NCBI RefSeq assembly: GCF_022009635.1
Contig: NZ_CP091716.1
Span: forward strand, 1,627,001-1,691,000
Reading direction: 5' to 3'
Source of the DNA: Variovorax paradoxus
GTDB taxonomy: Bacteria > Pseudomonadota > Gammaproteobacteria > Burkholderiales > Burkholderiaceae_C
Length of the DNA stretch: 64,000 nt
Both the position numbers and the translations under genes were made by a program. Shown in pieces: positions 33,656 through 42,967 of this stretch (position 1 is the first letter of the stretch; every line of letters starts with the position of its first letter). The notes below the pieces were generated by a model that did no database searches, was not told the DNA's origin, and saw nothing but the letters and a program-made list of their open reading frames with translations.

Positions 33656-33676
33656 AGCCGGCGCAATGGCCGGCTT
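33649..33676 (-). terminator. Rho-independent terminator of opgH
   Basis: On the minus strand the stem AAGCCGGC / GCCGGCTT (loop CATTGC) at 33676-33655 runs into TTTTTTCAT. It begins about 29 bp after the opgH stop. Its T-tract is the ICE integration core, so the terminator is rebuilt after insertion. Confidence 0.88.
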
Positions 33677-33704
33677 CTTCGGGGGGGCGGGATGCCTCAG
33701 CGCA

Positions 33705-35711
33705 TCAGGCGGTCGCCAGTGCGGCCGGGCGGGCCAGGCGCACCGCATGCATCCAGGCGCGGCGCAGTACGGCCGGCGAACGCGATTCCTCGGGAATCAG
33801 CAGGAAGCCGCGATCGCGCAGCGTGGTGCCCAGCGCGATCTGGCTGGTCAGCACGGTCAGCGGAATCGCCAGCAGCAGCGGCAGGCCGACGGGCATGAGC
33901 CAGATCAGCGCGCTCGGGTCGATCATGGCGACGCCGACGGCCAGCATGGCGATCACCAGCGTCATGGGAGCCAGCTGCGTGGCCGCGATCTTCCACGGCA
34001 CGGCGGCGGCTTCACGCGGGGGCGACTTCCAGTCGAGCTTGATGCCGGTGAGGGCCACGACCACGAACAGCGAGTGCGCCAGCATGCGGACGGGCGCCTG
34101 CACGATGGCCAGGCCGCTTTCGAGCACCGAGCTCTTCACCAGGCCCCACACGCCGCCGTATTGGCGCTGCTCGCCGCGCATCAGCACGGCGGCGATGCCC
34201 AGCACGCGCGGCAGGAACAGCAGGCACAGGGTCCAGACCCACAGGCCGGCCAGTTCGGCGGGCAGCACGCTCCAGCTCGAGACCAGGCTCGAACCGCTGA
34301 GCCACAGGGCGGTGCCCAGCGTCAGGAACGCGAGCCACAGCGGAGCCGACACATAAGCCATGGTGCCGGTCACGAACATCGCGCGGTGCACGGAGTGGAT
34401 GCCGGGCTCGGCCATCAGGCGGGCGTTCTGCAGGTTGCCCTGGCACCAGCGGCGGTCGCGCTGCAGTTCGGCCAGCAGGTCCGGCGGTTGCTGCTCGTAG
34501 CTGCCGACCAGGTCGGACACCAGCCACACGTTGTAGCCGGCACGGCGCATCAGCGCGGCTTCGACGAAGTCGTGCGACATGATGCCGCCCGACATGCCGC
34601 CGGTGCCCTTGATCGGGGCCAGCGCGCAATGCTTCATGAAGGGCTCGACGCGGATGATGGCGTTGTGGCCCCAGTAGTGCGATTCGCCCAGTTGCCAGAA
34701 CTGCATGCCCAGCGTGAACAGGCGGCCCGTCACGCGGGAAGCGAATTGCTGTGCGCGGGCATGCAGCGTGACGTGGCCGATGGCCTGCGTCGCGGTCTGG
34801 ATGATGCCGGCGGTCGGGTTGGCTTCCATCAGCTTGACCATCGAGGTCAGGCAGTCGCCGCTCATGACCGAGTCGGCGTCGAGCACGACCATGTAGCGGT
34901 AGTCCTTGCCCCAGCGGCGGCAGAAGTCGGCCACGTTGCCGGCCTTGCGGTGCGTGCGGCGGGTGCGCAGGCGGTAGTACACCTCGACCTGCGGCTGGTT
35001 TGGGCTTTCGGCCAGCGCGGCGCGCAGGTCTTCCCAGGCGGCGCGCTCGGCGGCGGCGGTCTCGGGGTTGTAGCTGTCCGAGAGCACGAACACGTCGAAC
35101 TGCTTGGCGTGGCCGGTGGCCGCGACCGATTCGCAGGTGGCGCGCAGGCCGGCGAACACGGTGGCCACGTCCTCGTTGCAGATCGGCATGATGATCGCCG
35201 TGCGTGCCTCGGGGTTCATCGGGTGGTTGACCACCTGCTTGGCCGAAAGCGCGTGCTTGTCACCGCGCACCGAGACGTAGAAACCCATGAGGGCGGTCAC
35301 GAAGCCGGTCACGACCCAACCGGAGAGCAGGCCGTACAGGCCGATCTGGCCGTATTCGAGCCAGACGTTGTCGTAGTCGGGTTGCACGCTGGCGAACAGC
35401 GACGACGCGATCACGGTGCTCAGCAGGGTGAGCATCATGAAGGCGAGGCGGCGGCGGGCCGCGGCGCGCTGCCAGGGTTGCTTGACTTCGGTGGCGGCCT
35501 TGGCTTCGGTGTCACGGCCGGCGCCCAGCTTCACGAGCGCGGCGGTGCCGAGGCTGTTCCAGAAACCGCGCCAGGGGCGGGGCGTCATGGAGCCGCGGTT
35601 GATGGGAGGAGCGGTGACGGCGTTGGGATGGCGTTCCTCGCGCACCGGGCTGCGGTGTGCGAAGTCGGTCTCCGCCAGAACATTCAGTTGCGAAAAGTCG
35701 TTTGGCTTCAT
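33705..35711 (-). CDS. opgH: Glucans biosynthesis glucosyltransferase OpgH (MdoH)
   Basis: A 668-residue inner-membrane GT2 enzyme that polymerises UDP-glucose into the backbone of osmoregulated periplasmic glucans. Transmembrane helices flank the catalytic domain (FMMLTLLSTVIASSLFASV and YGLLSGWVVTGFVTALMGF before it, several after it). The GT2 motifs are IIMPICNED, VVLDADSVM (DxD) and QRDRRWCQGN (Q-x-x-RW). ATG 35711 (MKPNDFSQ) fits the family length. There is no opgG next door. Upstream, a sigma-54 promoter at 35933-35949 and activator sites suggest control by QseF, whose gene is adjacent. Confidence 0.92.
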   Translation of the reverse strand: MKPNDFSQLNVLAETDFAHRSPVREERHPNAVTAPPINRGSMTPRPWRGFWNSLGTAALVKLGAGRDTEAKAATEVKQPWQRAAARRRLAFMMLTLLSTVIASSLFASVQPDYDNVWLEYGQIGLYGLLSGWVVTGFVTALMGFYVSVRGDKHALSAKQVVNHPMNPEARTAIIMPICNEDVATVFAGLRATCESVAATGHAKQFDVFVLSDSYNPETAAAERAAWEDLRAALAESPNQPQVEVYYRLRTRRTHRKAGNVADFCRRWGKDYRYMVVLDADSVMSGDCLTSMVKLMEANPTAGIIQTATQAIGHVTLHARAQQFASRVTGRLFTLGMQFWQLGESHYWGHNAIIRVEPFMKHCALAPIKGTGGMSGGIMSHDFVEAALMRRAGYNVWLVSDLVGSYEQQPPDLLAELQRDRRWCQGNLQNARLMAEPGIHSVHRAMFVTGTMAYVSAPLWLAFLTLGTALWLSGSSLVSSWSVLPAELAGLWVWTLCLLFLPRVLGIAAVLMRGEQRQYGGVWGLVKSSVLESGLAIVQAPVRMLAHSLFVVVALTGIKLDWKSPPREAAAVPWKIAATQLAPMTLVIAMLAVGVAMIDPSALIWLMPVGLPLLLAIPLTVLTSQIALGTTLRDRGFLLIPEESRSPAVLRRAWMHAVRLARPAALATA

Positions 35712-35716
35712 GTGAT

Positions 35717-35920
35717 TTACCAACGTTGCTTGTCGAGGGAGGGGGTGTCGCCAATGGCCGGAAGGCGCTTGAAGACGCAATCGGTGGCGGCGCCGCCTGC
35801 GCTGGCGAGCGCGGCTGGCGAATAGCCCGCGGCGCGGGGCCGCGAGGGGGAAAACTGCTTTTGACGCAGGCCGTCGCGCTGCTGGCGCAGTGCGAAAGAT
35901 GGGCTGGTGAGTGCTGTCAT
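35717..35920 (-). CDS. Possible 67-residue leader peptide upstream of opgH
   Basis: A 67-codon frame (MTALTSPSFALRQQRDGLRQ...) fills the space between the sigma-54 promoter and opgH; its stop lies 5 bp before the opgH ATG. Its start ATG would be one base after the predicted transcription start, so it would be leaderless. The sequence is Ala/Arg/Ser-rich and low in complexity. It may be a small protein, a translated leader, or simply the open transcribed leader of opgH. Confidence 0.3.
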   Translation of the reverse strand: MTALTSPSFALRQQRDGLRQKQFSPSRPRAAGYSPAALASAGGAATDCVFKRLPAIGDTPSLDKQRW

Positions 35921-35932
35921 GCCTGTACAGGG

Positions 35933-35949
35933 GCAAACCCTGTGCCAGG
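35933..35949 (-). promoter_or_regulatory. Sigma-54 promoter upstream of opgH
   Basis: The minus strand reads CCTGGCACAGGGTTTGC: TGGCAC (35947-35942), five bases, TTGC (35936-35933), with the GG and GC doublets exactly 12 bp apart. This fits the sigma-54 consensus TGGCAC-N5-TTGC. Predicted transcription start about 35921, reading into opgH. Confidence 0.8.
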
Positions 35950-36041
35950 CTGGAAAAACGCTTTCAGATCAACGACTTGGGCCGATCCGAGTGTCGTTTT
36001 AAGGGGGGAGGCCGGCTGGAGGCTCCCAAAACCCCCGATTT

Positions 36042-36059
36042 TGTCGCCGAATCCCGACA
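36042..36059. promoter_or_regulatory. QseF/GlrR-type activator site, perfect
   Basis: TGTC-N10-GACA, exactly the binding consensus known for the enterobacterial activator GlrR (QseF). It is centred about 130 bp upstream of the predicted sigma-54 start, in the normal range for an enhancer-binding protein. Confidence 0.65.
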
Positions 36060-36113
36060 AGCCTGCGGGGCTCGTTGGGTTTGGCTATAAAAATCAACGA
36101 CTTAGAGGCGTCG

Positions 36114-37498
<1,385 letters not shown>

Positions 37499-37502
<4 letters not shown>

Positions 37503-38152
37503 TGATTGGATCTGCTTCCGTTGGGAGGTGGTGTGGCCGGCAGGGTGTTGGGCCGGGCGAAGCTGCGTTCGATGGCGCGCAGCGCCTCGATGCGGTCGTT
37601 CAGCTGGTCGATGCGGCGCTGGGCGTCGCGCAGCTGCTGCACCTGCTTGTCGCGATCATCCTCGACGCGGCGCTGCTCCACGTAGCGCGCGGCCAGGGCG
37701 CGCGACAGCGGCTGCAGGGCCTGCGCCTCGGGCGCGGGGTTGGAATTCACGCGCTGCAGCAGGCCCAGGGCGCGCGCCAGGTCGGCCGGCGTGCGGGTCT
37801 GCGAAAGCAGCAGCGCCAGCTGCATCTGGGTGGTGGGCGAATCGCCGGGGTCGCCGATGCGCGCGATCTCGGCGCTCAGGTCGGCGCCGTTCAGCGGGCG
37901 CACCTTGTCGGCATACGACAGCATGGCCGCCACCGGCCCCTGCGTCATCAGCGTGAAGAGCGAGGCCGGCTGCGTGGCGGGCGCCTTGGGTTCGGCCTCG
38001 ACCGGCATCACGCGCGGCAGCACGACAGGCGGCGGCAGCGCATCGGCTTCCGCGGGCGGCTTGGGTTGCGTGGAGCAGGCGGTCAGCAGCAGGGCGAATG
38101 GCACGGCCATGGCCCCGGCGGAGATGGAACTGCGGACGAACGAAAAAGACAT
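37499..38152 (-). CDS. qseG: QseG-like outer-membrane lipoprotein
   Basis: A 217-residue lipoprotein: signal sequence with lipobox LLTAC, then a Pro-rich linker and a helical domain (AMLSYADKVRPLNGADLSAEIARIGD..., MQLALLLSQTRTPADLARALGLLQRV), ending in a charged coiled-coil-like segment (QRRVEDDRDKQVQQLRDAQRRIDQLNDRIEAL). Its position between the sensor kinase and the regulator and its lipoprotein nature match QseG, which in E. coli interacts with QseE and affects signalling. It overlaps qseF by 4 nt. Sequence similarity to enterobacterial QseG is weak, so the name rests mainly on context. Confidence 0.7.
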
Positions 38153-38208
38153 GGGTCGAAAAAGAGGACGCGGGGCGGTCAGGCAGTGTTGGAGTGGGGC
38201 CCGCGGTG

Positions 38209-39636
38209 TCAAGCCGTGCGCGGCAGTTCGATGCGAAAGCGAGCACCGGGACCGCCGGGCTGCAGGGTGATGCGGCCCCCGTGGGCTGCAATGTACTCCT
38301 GCACGATGGAAAGTCCGATGCCGGTGCCTTTCACCGTGTGCTCCGGCTGGCGTTCGCCGCGGAAGAAGGGTTCGAAGATCCGGTCGCGGTCGCCCTCGGC
38401 GATGCCCGGGCCGGCGTCGTTCACGTCGATGTGCACCGCCTCCGGCGTTCCCGACACCGCCAGCGTGATCACGCCGCCGGGCAGCGAGAAGCGGATGGCG
38501 TTGGACAGCAGGTTGGCAATGGCCGTGCCGAGCTTGGTTCGATCCACCGTGATGGCGATCGGGTCGCCCTCGGCGCGCACGCGCAGGCCGTGCGACTGCC
38601 ATTGCAGCCGCTGCGCCTCGATCTGCTCCTCGATCAGCGGCAGCAGCTCGGTGCGCTCGCGGCGCAGTTCGCGCGCCTCGAAGGCGGCGGCGTTGAAGCG
38701 CAGCAGCGCCTCGATCTGCCCCTGCAGCGCCACCGTGTTCTGCTGCAGGATCTGCGCGACCTCGAGCTGTGCCGGGTTCAGCGGCCCGGGCACGCCGTCT
38801 TCCAGCAGCGAAACGCCTTCGCGCAGCGCCGCCAGCGGCGTCTTCAGCTCATGCGACACATGGCGCAGGAATCGCGCCTTGTCGGCGTCCAGTTCGGTCA
38901 GGCGCAGCCGCAGCCATTCGAGCTGCTGCGACACGCGCCGCACGTCGGCCGGGCCGCGGATGTCGATGGGTTCGTCGAGCCGGTTCTGGCCGAGGCCGAC
39001 GATGGCGTGCTCCAGCCGCTTGAACGGCCGCGCCAGCCAGATGCCGAAGGCCAGCGCCAGCGACACCGCCAGCACGCTGGCGGCCACCACTTCGCGCATC
39101 AGCCGGCGGCGCGCGTTCTCGATGCGCTGGGCCAGCGCGTCGTTCTGCGTTTCGATCAGGAACTGCGCCTGCTGGGCGAGGTTGGTGTTCAGCGCGTCGA
39201 GTTCGCGGAACTGCATGGCCATCGTGCTTTCGCGCTGGAGGGCGCTGTCGGCGCTGCCGCTCATCAGGCCCTCGATCACGCCGAGCTGGGTGCGCCACAT
39301 CTCGATGCCGGCGGGCGGCAGGCCGTTCTTCTCGAGCCGCTCCAACACTTGGTGCGCCTCGCGCGCGGCGTCGTCGAAGCGGCGGCGCAGCACCGCGTCG
39401 TTCAGTACCAGCGACTGGCGCCCGGCGCGCTCCATGGCCGCGCTGCGCTCCGCCAGCGACTGCGACGCGCCCGACAGGCGCAGCGCGCGCGCGGCCGCGT
39501 CGCGGCTTTGCGTCATCAGCGCGTCGTACTGCAGCACCGAGCGCAACGCCACGCCGACCAGCAGCGCGGTGATCAGCAGGAACGCGAACAGCAGGAGCTG
39601 CTGGAACGAACCCCGGATGGATGGCCGCTTCGCCAT
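38209..39636 (-). CDS. qseE: QseE/GlrK-like sensor histidine kinase
   Basis: A 475-residue membrane kinase. Two transmembrane helices (about 12-32 and 183-202) frame a 150-residue helical periplasmic sensor domain. A HAMP-like segment, the HisKA box FLRHVSHELKTPLAAL with His262, and the HATPase motifs (NLLSNAIRF, DAGPGI, GTGIGLSIV) follow. Its start overlaps the miaB stop by one base (TGATG), so translation is coupled to miaB. It should phosphorylate the downstream QseF-like regulator in response to envelope signals. Confidence 0.88.
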   Translation of the reverse strand: MAKRPSIRGSFQQLLLFAFLLITALLVGVALRSVLQYDALMTQSRDAAARALRLSGASQSLAERSAAMERAGRQSLVLNDAVLRRRFDDAAREAHQVLERLEKNGLPPAGIEMWRTQLGVIEGLMSGSADSALQRESTMAMQFRELDALNTNLAQQAQFLIETQNDALAQRIENARRRLMREVVAASVLAVSLALAFGIWLARPFKRLEHAIVGLGQNRLDEPIDIRGPADVRRVSQQLEWLRLRLTELDADKARFLRHVSHELKTPLAALREGVSLLEDGVPGPLNPAQLEVAQILQQNTVALQGQIEALLRFNAAAFEARELRRERTELLPLIEEQIEAQRLQWQSHGLRVRAEGDPIAITVDRTKLGTAIANLLSNAIRFSLPGGVITLAVSGTPEAVHIDVNDAGPGIAEGDRDRIFEPFFRGERQPEHTVKGTGIGLSIVQEYIAAHGGRITLQPGGPGARFRIELPRTA

Positions 39637-40982
39637 CAGTGGGCGAGCGCCATCGGCGATTCGTTCGTCACGACCTCGCCGCGCAGCGTGTAGGCCAGCG
39701 AGCGGGTGATGCGCAGGTCGGTCATCTGGCCGACCAGGCGCGCGTCGCCTTCGAAGTTGACGACGCGGTTGCAGGCGGTGCGGCCCATGAGTTCGTTGGC
39801 GTCCTTGCGCGAGGCGCCTTCCACCAGCACGCGCTGCGTGGTGCCGACCAGCGCCTGGCCGAAGCGCTTGACGTTGGCGTCGATCACGGCCTGCAGCGTG
39901 TGCAGGCGAGCGAGCTTCACTTCGTGCGGCGTGTCGTCGTGCAGCGCGGCGGCCGGCGTGCCGGGGCGCGGGCTGAAGATGAAGCTGAAGCTGGCGTCGA
40001 ACTGGCAGTCGTCGATCAGCTTCATCATCTTGTTGAAGTCGTCGTCGGTCTCGCCGGGGAAGCCGACGATGAAGTCGCTGCTCAATGCGAGTTCAGGACG
40101 GATGGCGCGCAGCTTGCGCACCGTGCTCTTGTATTCCATGGCGGTGTAGCCGCGCTTCATCGCCATCAGGATGCGGTCGCTGCCGTGCTGCACCGGCAGG
40201 TGCAGGTGGCTCACGAGCTGCGGCACCTTGGCGTAGGCCTCGATCAGGCGCGGCGTGAATTCGTTCGGATGGCTGGTGGTGTAGCGGATGCGCTCGATGC
40301 CGGGGATCTCGGCGACGTATTCGATCAGCAGCGCGAAGTCGGCGATCTCGGCGGTGTCGCCCATCTTGCCGCGATAGGCATTCACGTTCTGGCCCAGCAG
40401 CGTGATCTCGCGCACGCCCTGGTCGGCCAGGCCGGCGATCTCGACCAGCACGTCGTCCAGCGGGCGGTTCACTTCCTCGCCGCGGGTGTAGGGCACCACG
40501 CAGTAGCTGCAGTACTTGGAGCAGCCTTCCATGATCGACACGAAGGCGGTGGCGCCTTCGACGCGCGCGGGCGGCAGGTGGTCGAACTTCTCGATCTCGG
40601 GAAAGCTGATGTCGACCTGCGGGCGGTCCAGGCGCTCGCGGTCGTTCAGCATCTCGGGCAGGCGGTGCAGGGTCTGCGGGCCGAACACGATGTCGACGTA
40701 GGGAGCGCGCGCGATGATGGCCTGGCCCTCCTGGCTCGCCACGCAGCCGCCCACGCCGATCTTCACGCCCTTGGCCTTCAGGTGCTTGACGCGGCCGAGA
40801 TCGGAGAACACCTTCTCCTGGGCCTTCTCGCGCACCGAGCAGGTGTTGAACAGGATGAGGTCGGCCTCGTCCACGTTCTGCGTGGGTTCGTAGCCCTGGG
40901 CTGCATTGAGCACGTCGGCCATCTTGTCCGAGTCGTACTCGTTCATCTGGCAGCCGAAGGTCTTGATGAATACTTTTTTCAT
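39636..40982 (-). CDS. miaB: tRNA-2-methylthio-N6-dimethylallyladenosine synthase MiaB
   Basis: A 448-residue radical-SAM methylthiotransferase that modifies A37 of tRNAs reading UNN codons. The N-terminal MTTase domain starts [21 protein letters not shown] with conserved cysteines; the radical-SAM cluster motif is CSKYCSYC; the C-terminal TRAM domain ends the protein. Full length, no gaps. It is the first gene of the miaB-qseE-qseG-qseF run, giving a link between a housekeeping tRNA modification enzyme and the two-component system. Confidence 0.95.
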   Translation of the reverse strand: MKKVFIKTFGCQMNEYDSDKMADVLNAAQGYEPTQNVDEADLILFNTCSVREKAQEKVFSDLGRVKHLKAKGVKIGVGGCVASQEGQAIIARAPYVDIVFGPQTLHRLPEMLNDRERLDRPQVDISFPEIEKFDHLPPARVEGATAFVSIMEGCSKYCSYCVVPYTRGEEVNRPLDDVLVEIAGLADQGVREITLLGQNVNAYRGKMGDTAEIADFALLIEYVAEIPGIERIRYTTSHPNEFTPRLIEAYAKVPQLVSHLHLPVQHGSDRILMAMKRGYTAMEYKSTVRKLRAIRPELALSSDFIVGFPGETDDDFNKMMKLIDDCQFDASFSFIFSPRPGTPAAALHDDTPHEVKLARLHTLQAVIDANVKRFGQALVGTTQRVLVEGASRKDANELMGRTACNRVVNFEGDARLVGQMTDLRITRSLAYTLRGEVVTNESPMALAH

Positions 40983-41067
40983 GGGGAAATCTCTCGTGGC
41001 CCCGTGCGCTTCATGCGCAAGGGCGGGGCGATGCTGGCGCGCGAAGGAGGCGTCGCGCCGCCTGGGC

Positions 41068-41526
41068 TTATTGCGTGTTGACGGTGTCGTTCGAGGTGAA
41101 CGGCCAGATGTTCAGGAAGGGCTTGTTCAGCGACTCGCGGCTGGCGGAGGCTTCGTCGGGCGTGAGGATCCAGACCTCGCGCAGCAGCCCGGCGGCGTCG
41201 CGCGTGTAGTTGACCAGGTACTTCTGGCCAATGATGGCGCCGGGCATGACCAGCATGTTCTGCGCGCTGCGGATGCGCGCGCCGGCGCCCAGGCGGTCGG
41301 CCCTGCCGTCGAGTTCGACGTCGGGTGCATTGGTGACCATGAACTTGCCGCGCAGCGTGCCGATGGGGAAGTTGCGGCCGCCGACCAGCGATTCGTTCTG
41401 CGTCTGCGGCCGGGGGACTTCGTCCTGGGCACTGGCTGCGAGGGGGAAAACGCCGGCAGCGCCTGCGACGAGCGCGCAAAGCGCTATGAAAGTAAGAGCA
41501 TTCGTGGGTTTCTTGCAGCGGTTCAT
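41068..41526 (-). CDS. Exported hypothetical protein
   Basis: A 152-residue protein with a Sec signal peptide (hydrophobic run [22 protein letters not shown], cleavage likely after ASA). The mature part has a beta-rich look ([45 protein letters not shown]) and no cysteines, fitting a periplasmic or surface protein. The family was not recognised. It precedes miaB by 85 bp in the same direction and may be cotranscribed; it is divergent from the RND adaptor. Confidence 0.7.
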   Translation of the reverse strand: MNRCKKPTNALTFIALCALVAGAAGVFPLAASAQDEVPRPQTQNESLVGGRNFPIGTLRGKFMVTNAPDVELDGRADRLGAGARIRSAQNMLVMPGAIIGQKYLVNYTRDAAGLLREVWILTPDEASASRESLNKPFLNIWPFTSNDTVNTQ

Positions 41527-41624
41527 GGGGTTTATCCAGAGGCTGTGGACCGGCGATTTTAACGAGGGGGTGTTCCTCGGGCCGGCGGGCAGCAGGTTGG
41601 TGTTCGGGCTTTGGGTTGACTTGC

Positions 41625-41639
41625 TTTACATTTCTTTAC
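41625..41639. promoter_or_regulatory. CpxR-like tandem half-sites before the RND operon
   Basis: TTTAC-N5-TTTAC, the reverse complement of the CpxR consensus GTAAA-N5-GTAAA, lies about 70 bp upstream of the RND adaptor start and next to a TTGACT hexamer at 41616-41621. OmpR-family regulators bind such direct repeats. No regulator gene is adjacent. Confidence 0.45.
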
Positions 41640-41710
41640 GGTGCCCGTGACCACCGCGGCACGACCGCTGATCCAATAGCCGCTGTCAGCCCAAAGTGCA
41701 CAAGAACCCC

Positions 41711-42967
41711 ATGAAAAAAAATGTCGCTGTCGCCCTTGCGGGCGTGTTGATCGTAGCCGTCGCAGGCGGCTGGTGGAGCATGTCCGCAGACAAGCCGGCC
41801 GCAAAGACTGCCAAGGCTCCCGGTGCCGGCGGTGGTGCGCCCGGCGCAAGCGGCGCGCCTGCGCTCGTGACGCTGGCCACCGCGCAGAAGCAGGACGTGC
41901 CGGTGACCGTGCAGGTCAACGGCAGCGTGGTGTCCCTCAACAGCGTCGACCTGCGCCCGCAGGTGACCAACACGGTGAGCGCGGTGCATGTGAAGGAAGG
42001 CCAGTTCGTCAAGGCCGGCCAGTTGCTCTTCACGCTCGACGACCGCAACGACCAGGCCAATCTGGCGCGTGCCAAGGCCCAGCAGCAGAAGGACGAGGCC
42101 ACGCTGGCCGACCTCGAGCGCCAGTACAAGCGCAGCCAGGACCTGGTGGCGCAGAACTTCATCGCCAAGAGCGCCGCCGACGCCACGCTGTCGCAGCTCG
42201 AGGCGCAGCGTGCCGCCGTGGCCGCCGACCGCGCCGCCGTGCAGTCGGCCCAGGTGGCGCTGGGCTACGCCACCCTGCGCGCGCCCATTGCCGGGCGCAT
42301 CGGCGCCGTCAACATCTATCCGGGCACGCTGGTGCAGCCGACGCTGTCGCTGGTGACGGTCACGCAGCTCGACCCGATCGCGGTGAGCTTCCCGGTGCCC
42401 GAGGGCAACCTGCAGGATCTGCTGGAGGCCTCGCGTTCGCGCTCGAAGGTCGAGGCGGTCGTCACCGGCCGCAAGGAGCCGCTGGCCGGCACGCTCGATT
42501 TCGTCGACAACACGGTCGATCCGCAGATCGGCACGGTGCGCGCCAAGGCGGTGTTCGCCAATGCCGACCAGGGCCTTTGGCCGGGGCAGTTCGTCGGCAC
42601 GCGCATCACGGTGCGTACGCTGGAGGGCGCCACGGTGGTGCCGGCCGCGGCACTGATGATGCTGTCCGACGGCCCGTCGCTGTACGTGGTCGATGAGGGC
42701 AAGACCGCCACCCGCCGCAAGGTGAAGGCGCTGCACACCTTCGGCACCAAGGTAGCCGTCAGCGGCGTGGAGCCCGGCGAGCAGGTGGTGATCGAGGGCA
42801 GCCAGAACGTGCGCCCGGGCGGCAAGGTCCGCGTCGATGCGAAGGCGCCGGCCGCGGCGCCTGGCGCGCCAGAGTCCCCGGCCAAGGGCACCACGGGCGT
42901 CACGCCCGGCAGCGCCGCGTCTTCGGACGGCACCGACGTCAAGCCGCCGCGGCAGGAACGCGCATGA
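41711..42967 (+). CDS. RND periplasmic adaptor (MdtA-like)
   Basis: A 418-residue membrane-fusion protein with an N-terminal membrane anchor (VAVALAGVLIVAVAGGWW), a Gly/Ala-rich linker, the lipoyl halves (VHVKEGQFVKAGQLLFTLDDRND and LRAPIAGRIGAVNIYPGTLV) and a long alpha-hairpin between them. A Pro/Ala-rich tail closes it. It resembles MdtA more than AcrA because it lacks a lipobox. ATG 41711 is preferred over the in-frame GTG at 41696; neither has a strong ribosome site. It overlaps the permease gene by 4 nt. Confidence 0.88.
   Translation: MKKNVAVALAGVLIVAVAGGWWSMSADKPAAKTAKAPGAGGGAPGASGAPALVTLATAQKQDVPVTVQVNGSVVSLNSVDLRPQVTNTVSAVHVKEGQFVKAGQLLFTLDDRNDQANLARAKAQQQKDEATLADLERQYKRSQDLVAQNFIAKSAADATLSQLEAQRAAVAADRAAVQSAQVALGYATLRAPIAGRIGAVNIYPGTLVQPTLSLVTVTQLDPIAVSFPVPEGNLQDLLEASRSRSKVEAVVTGRKEPLAGTLDFVDNTVDPQIGTVRAKAVFANADQGLWPGQFVGTRITVRTLEGATVVPAAALMMLSDGPSLYVVDEGKTATRRKVKALHTFGTKVAVSGVEPGEQVVIEGSQNVRPGGKVRVDAKAPAAAPGAPESPAKGTTGVTPGSAASSDGTDVKPPRQERA

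Noticed and set aside
33648..35825. A 725-codon plus-strand frame starting at the att core
   Set aside because: It is antisense to opgH and its leader; the start codon is part of the terminator and att sequence.
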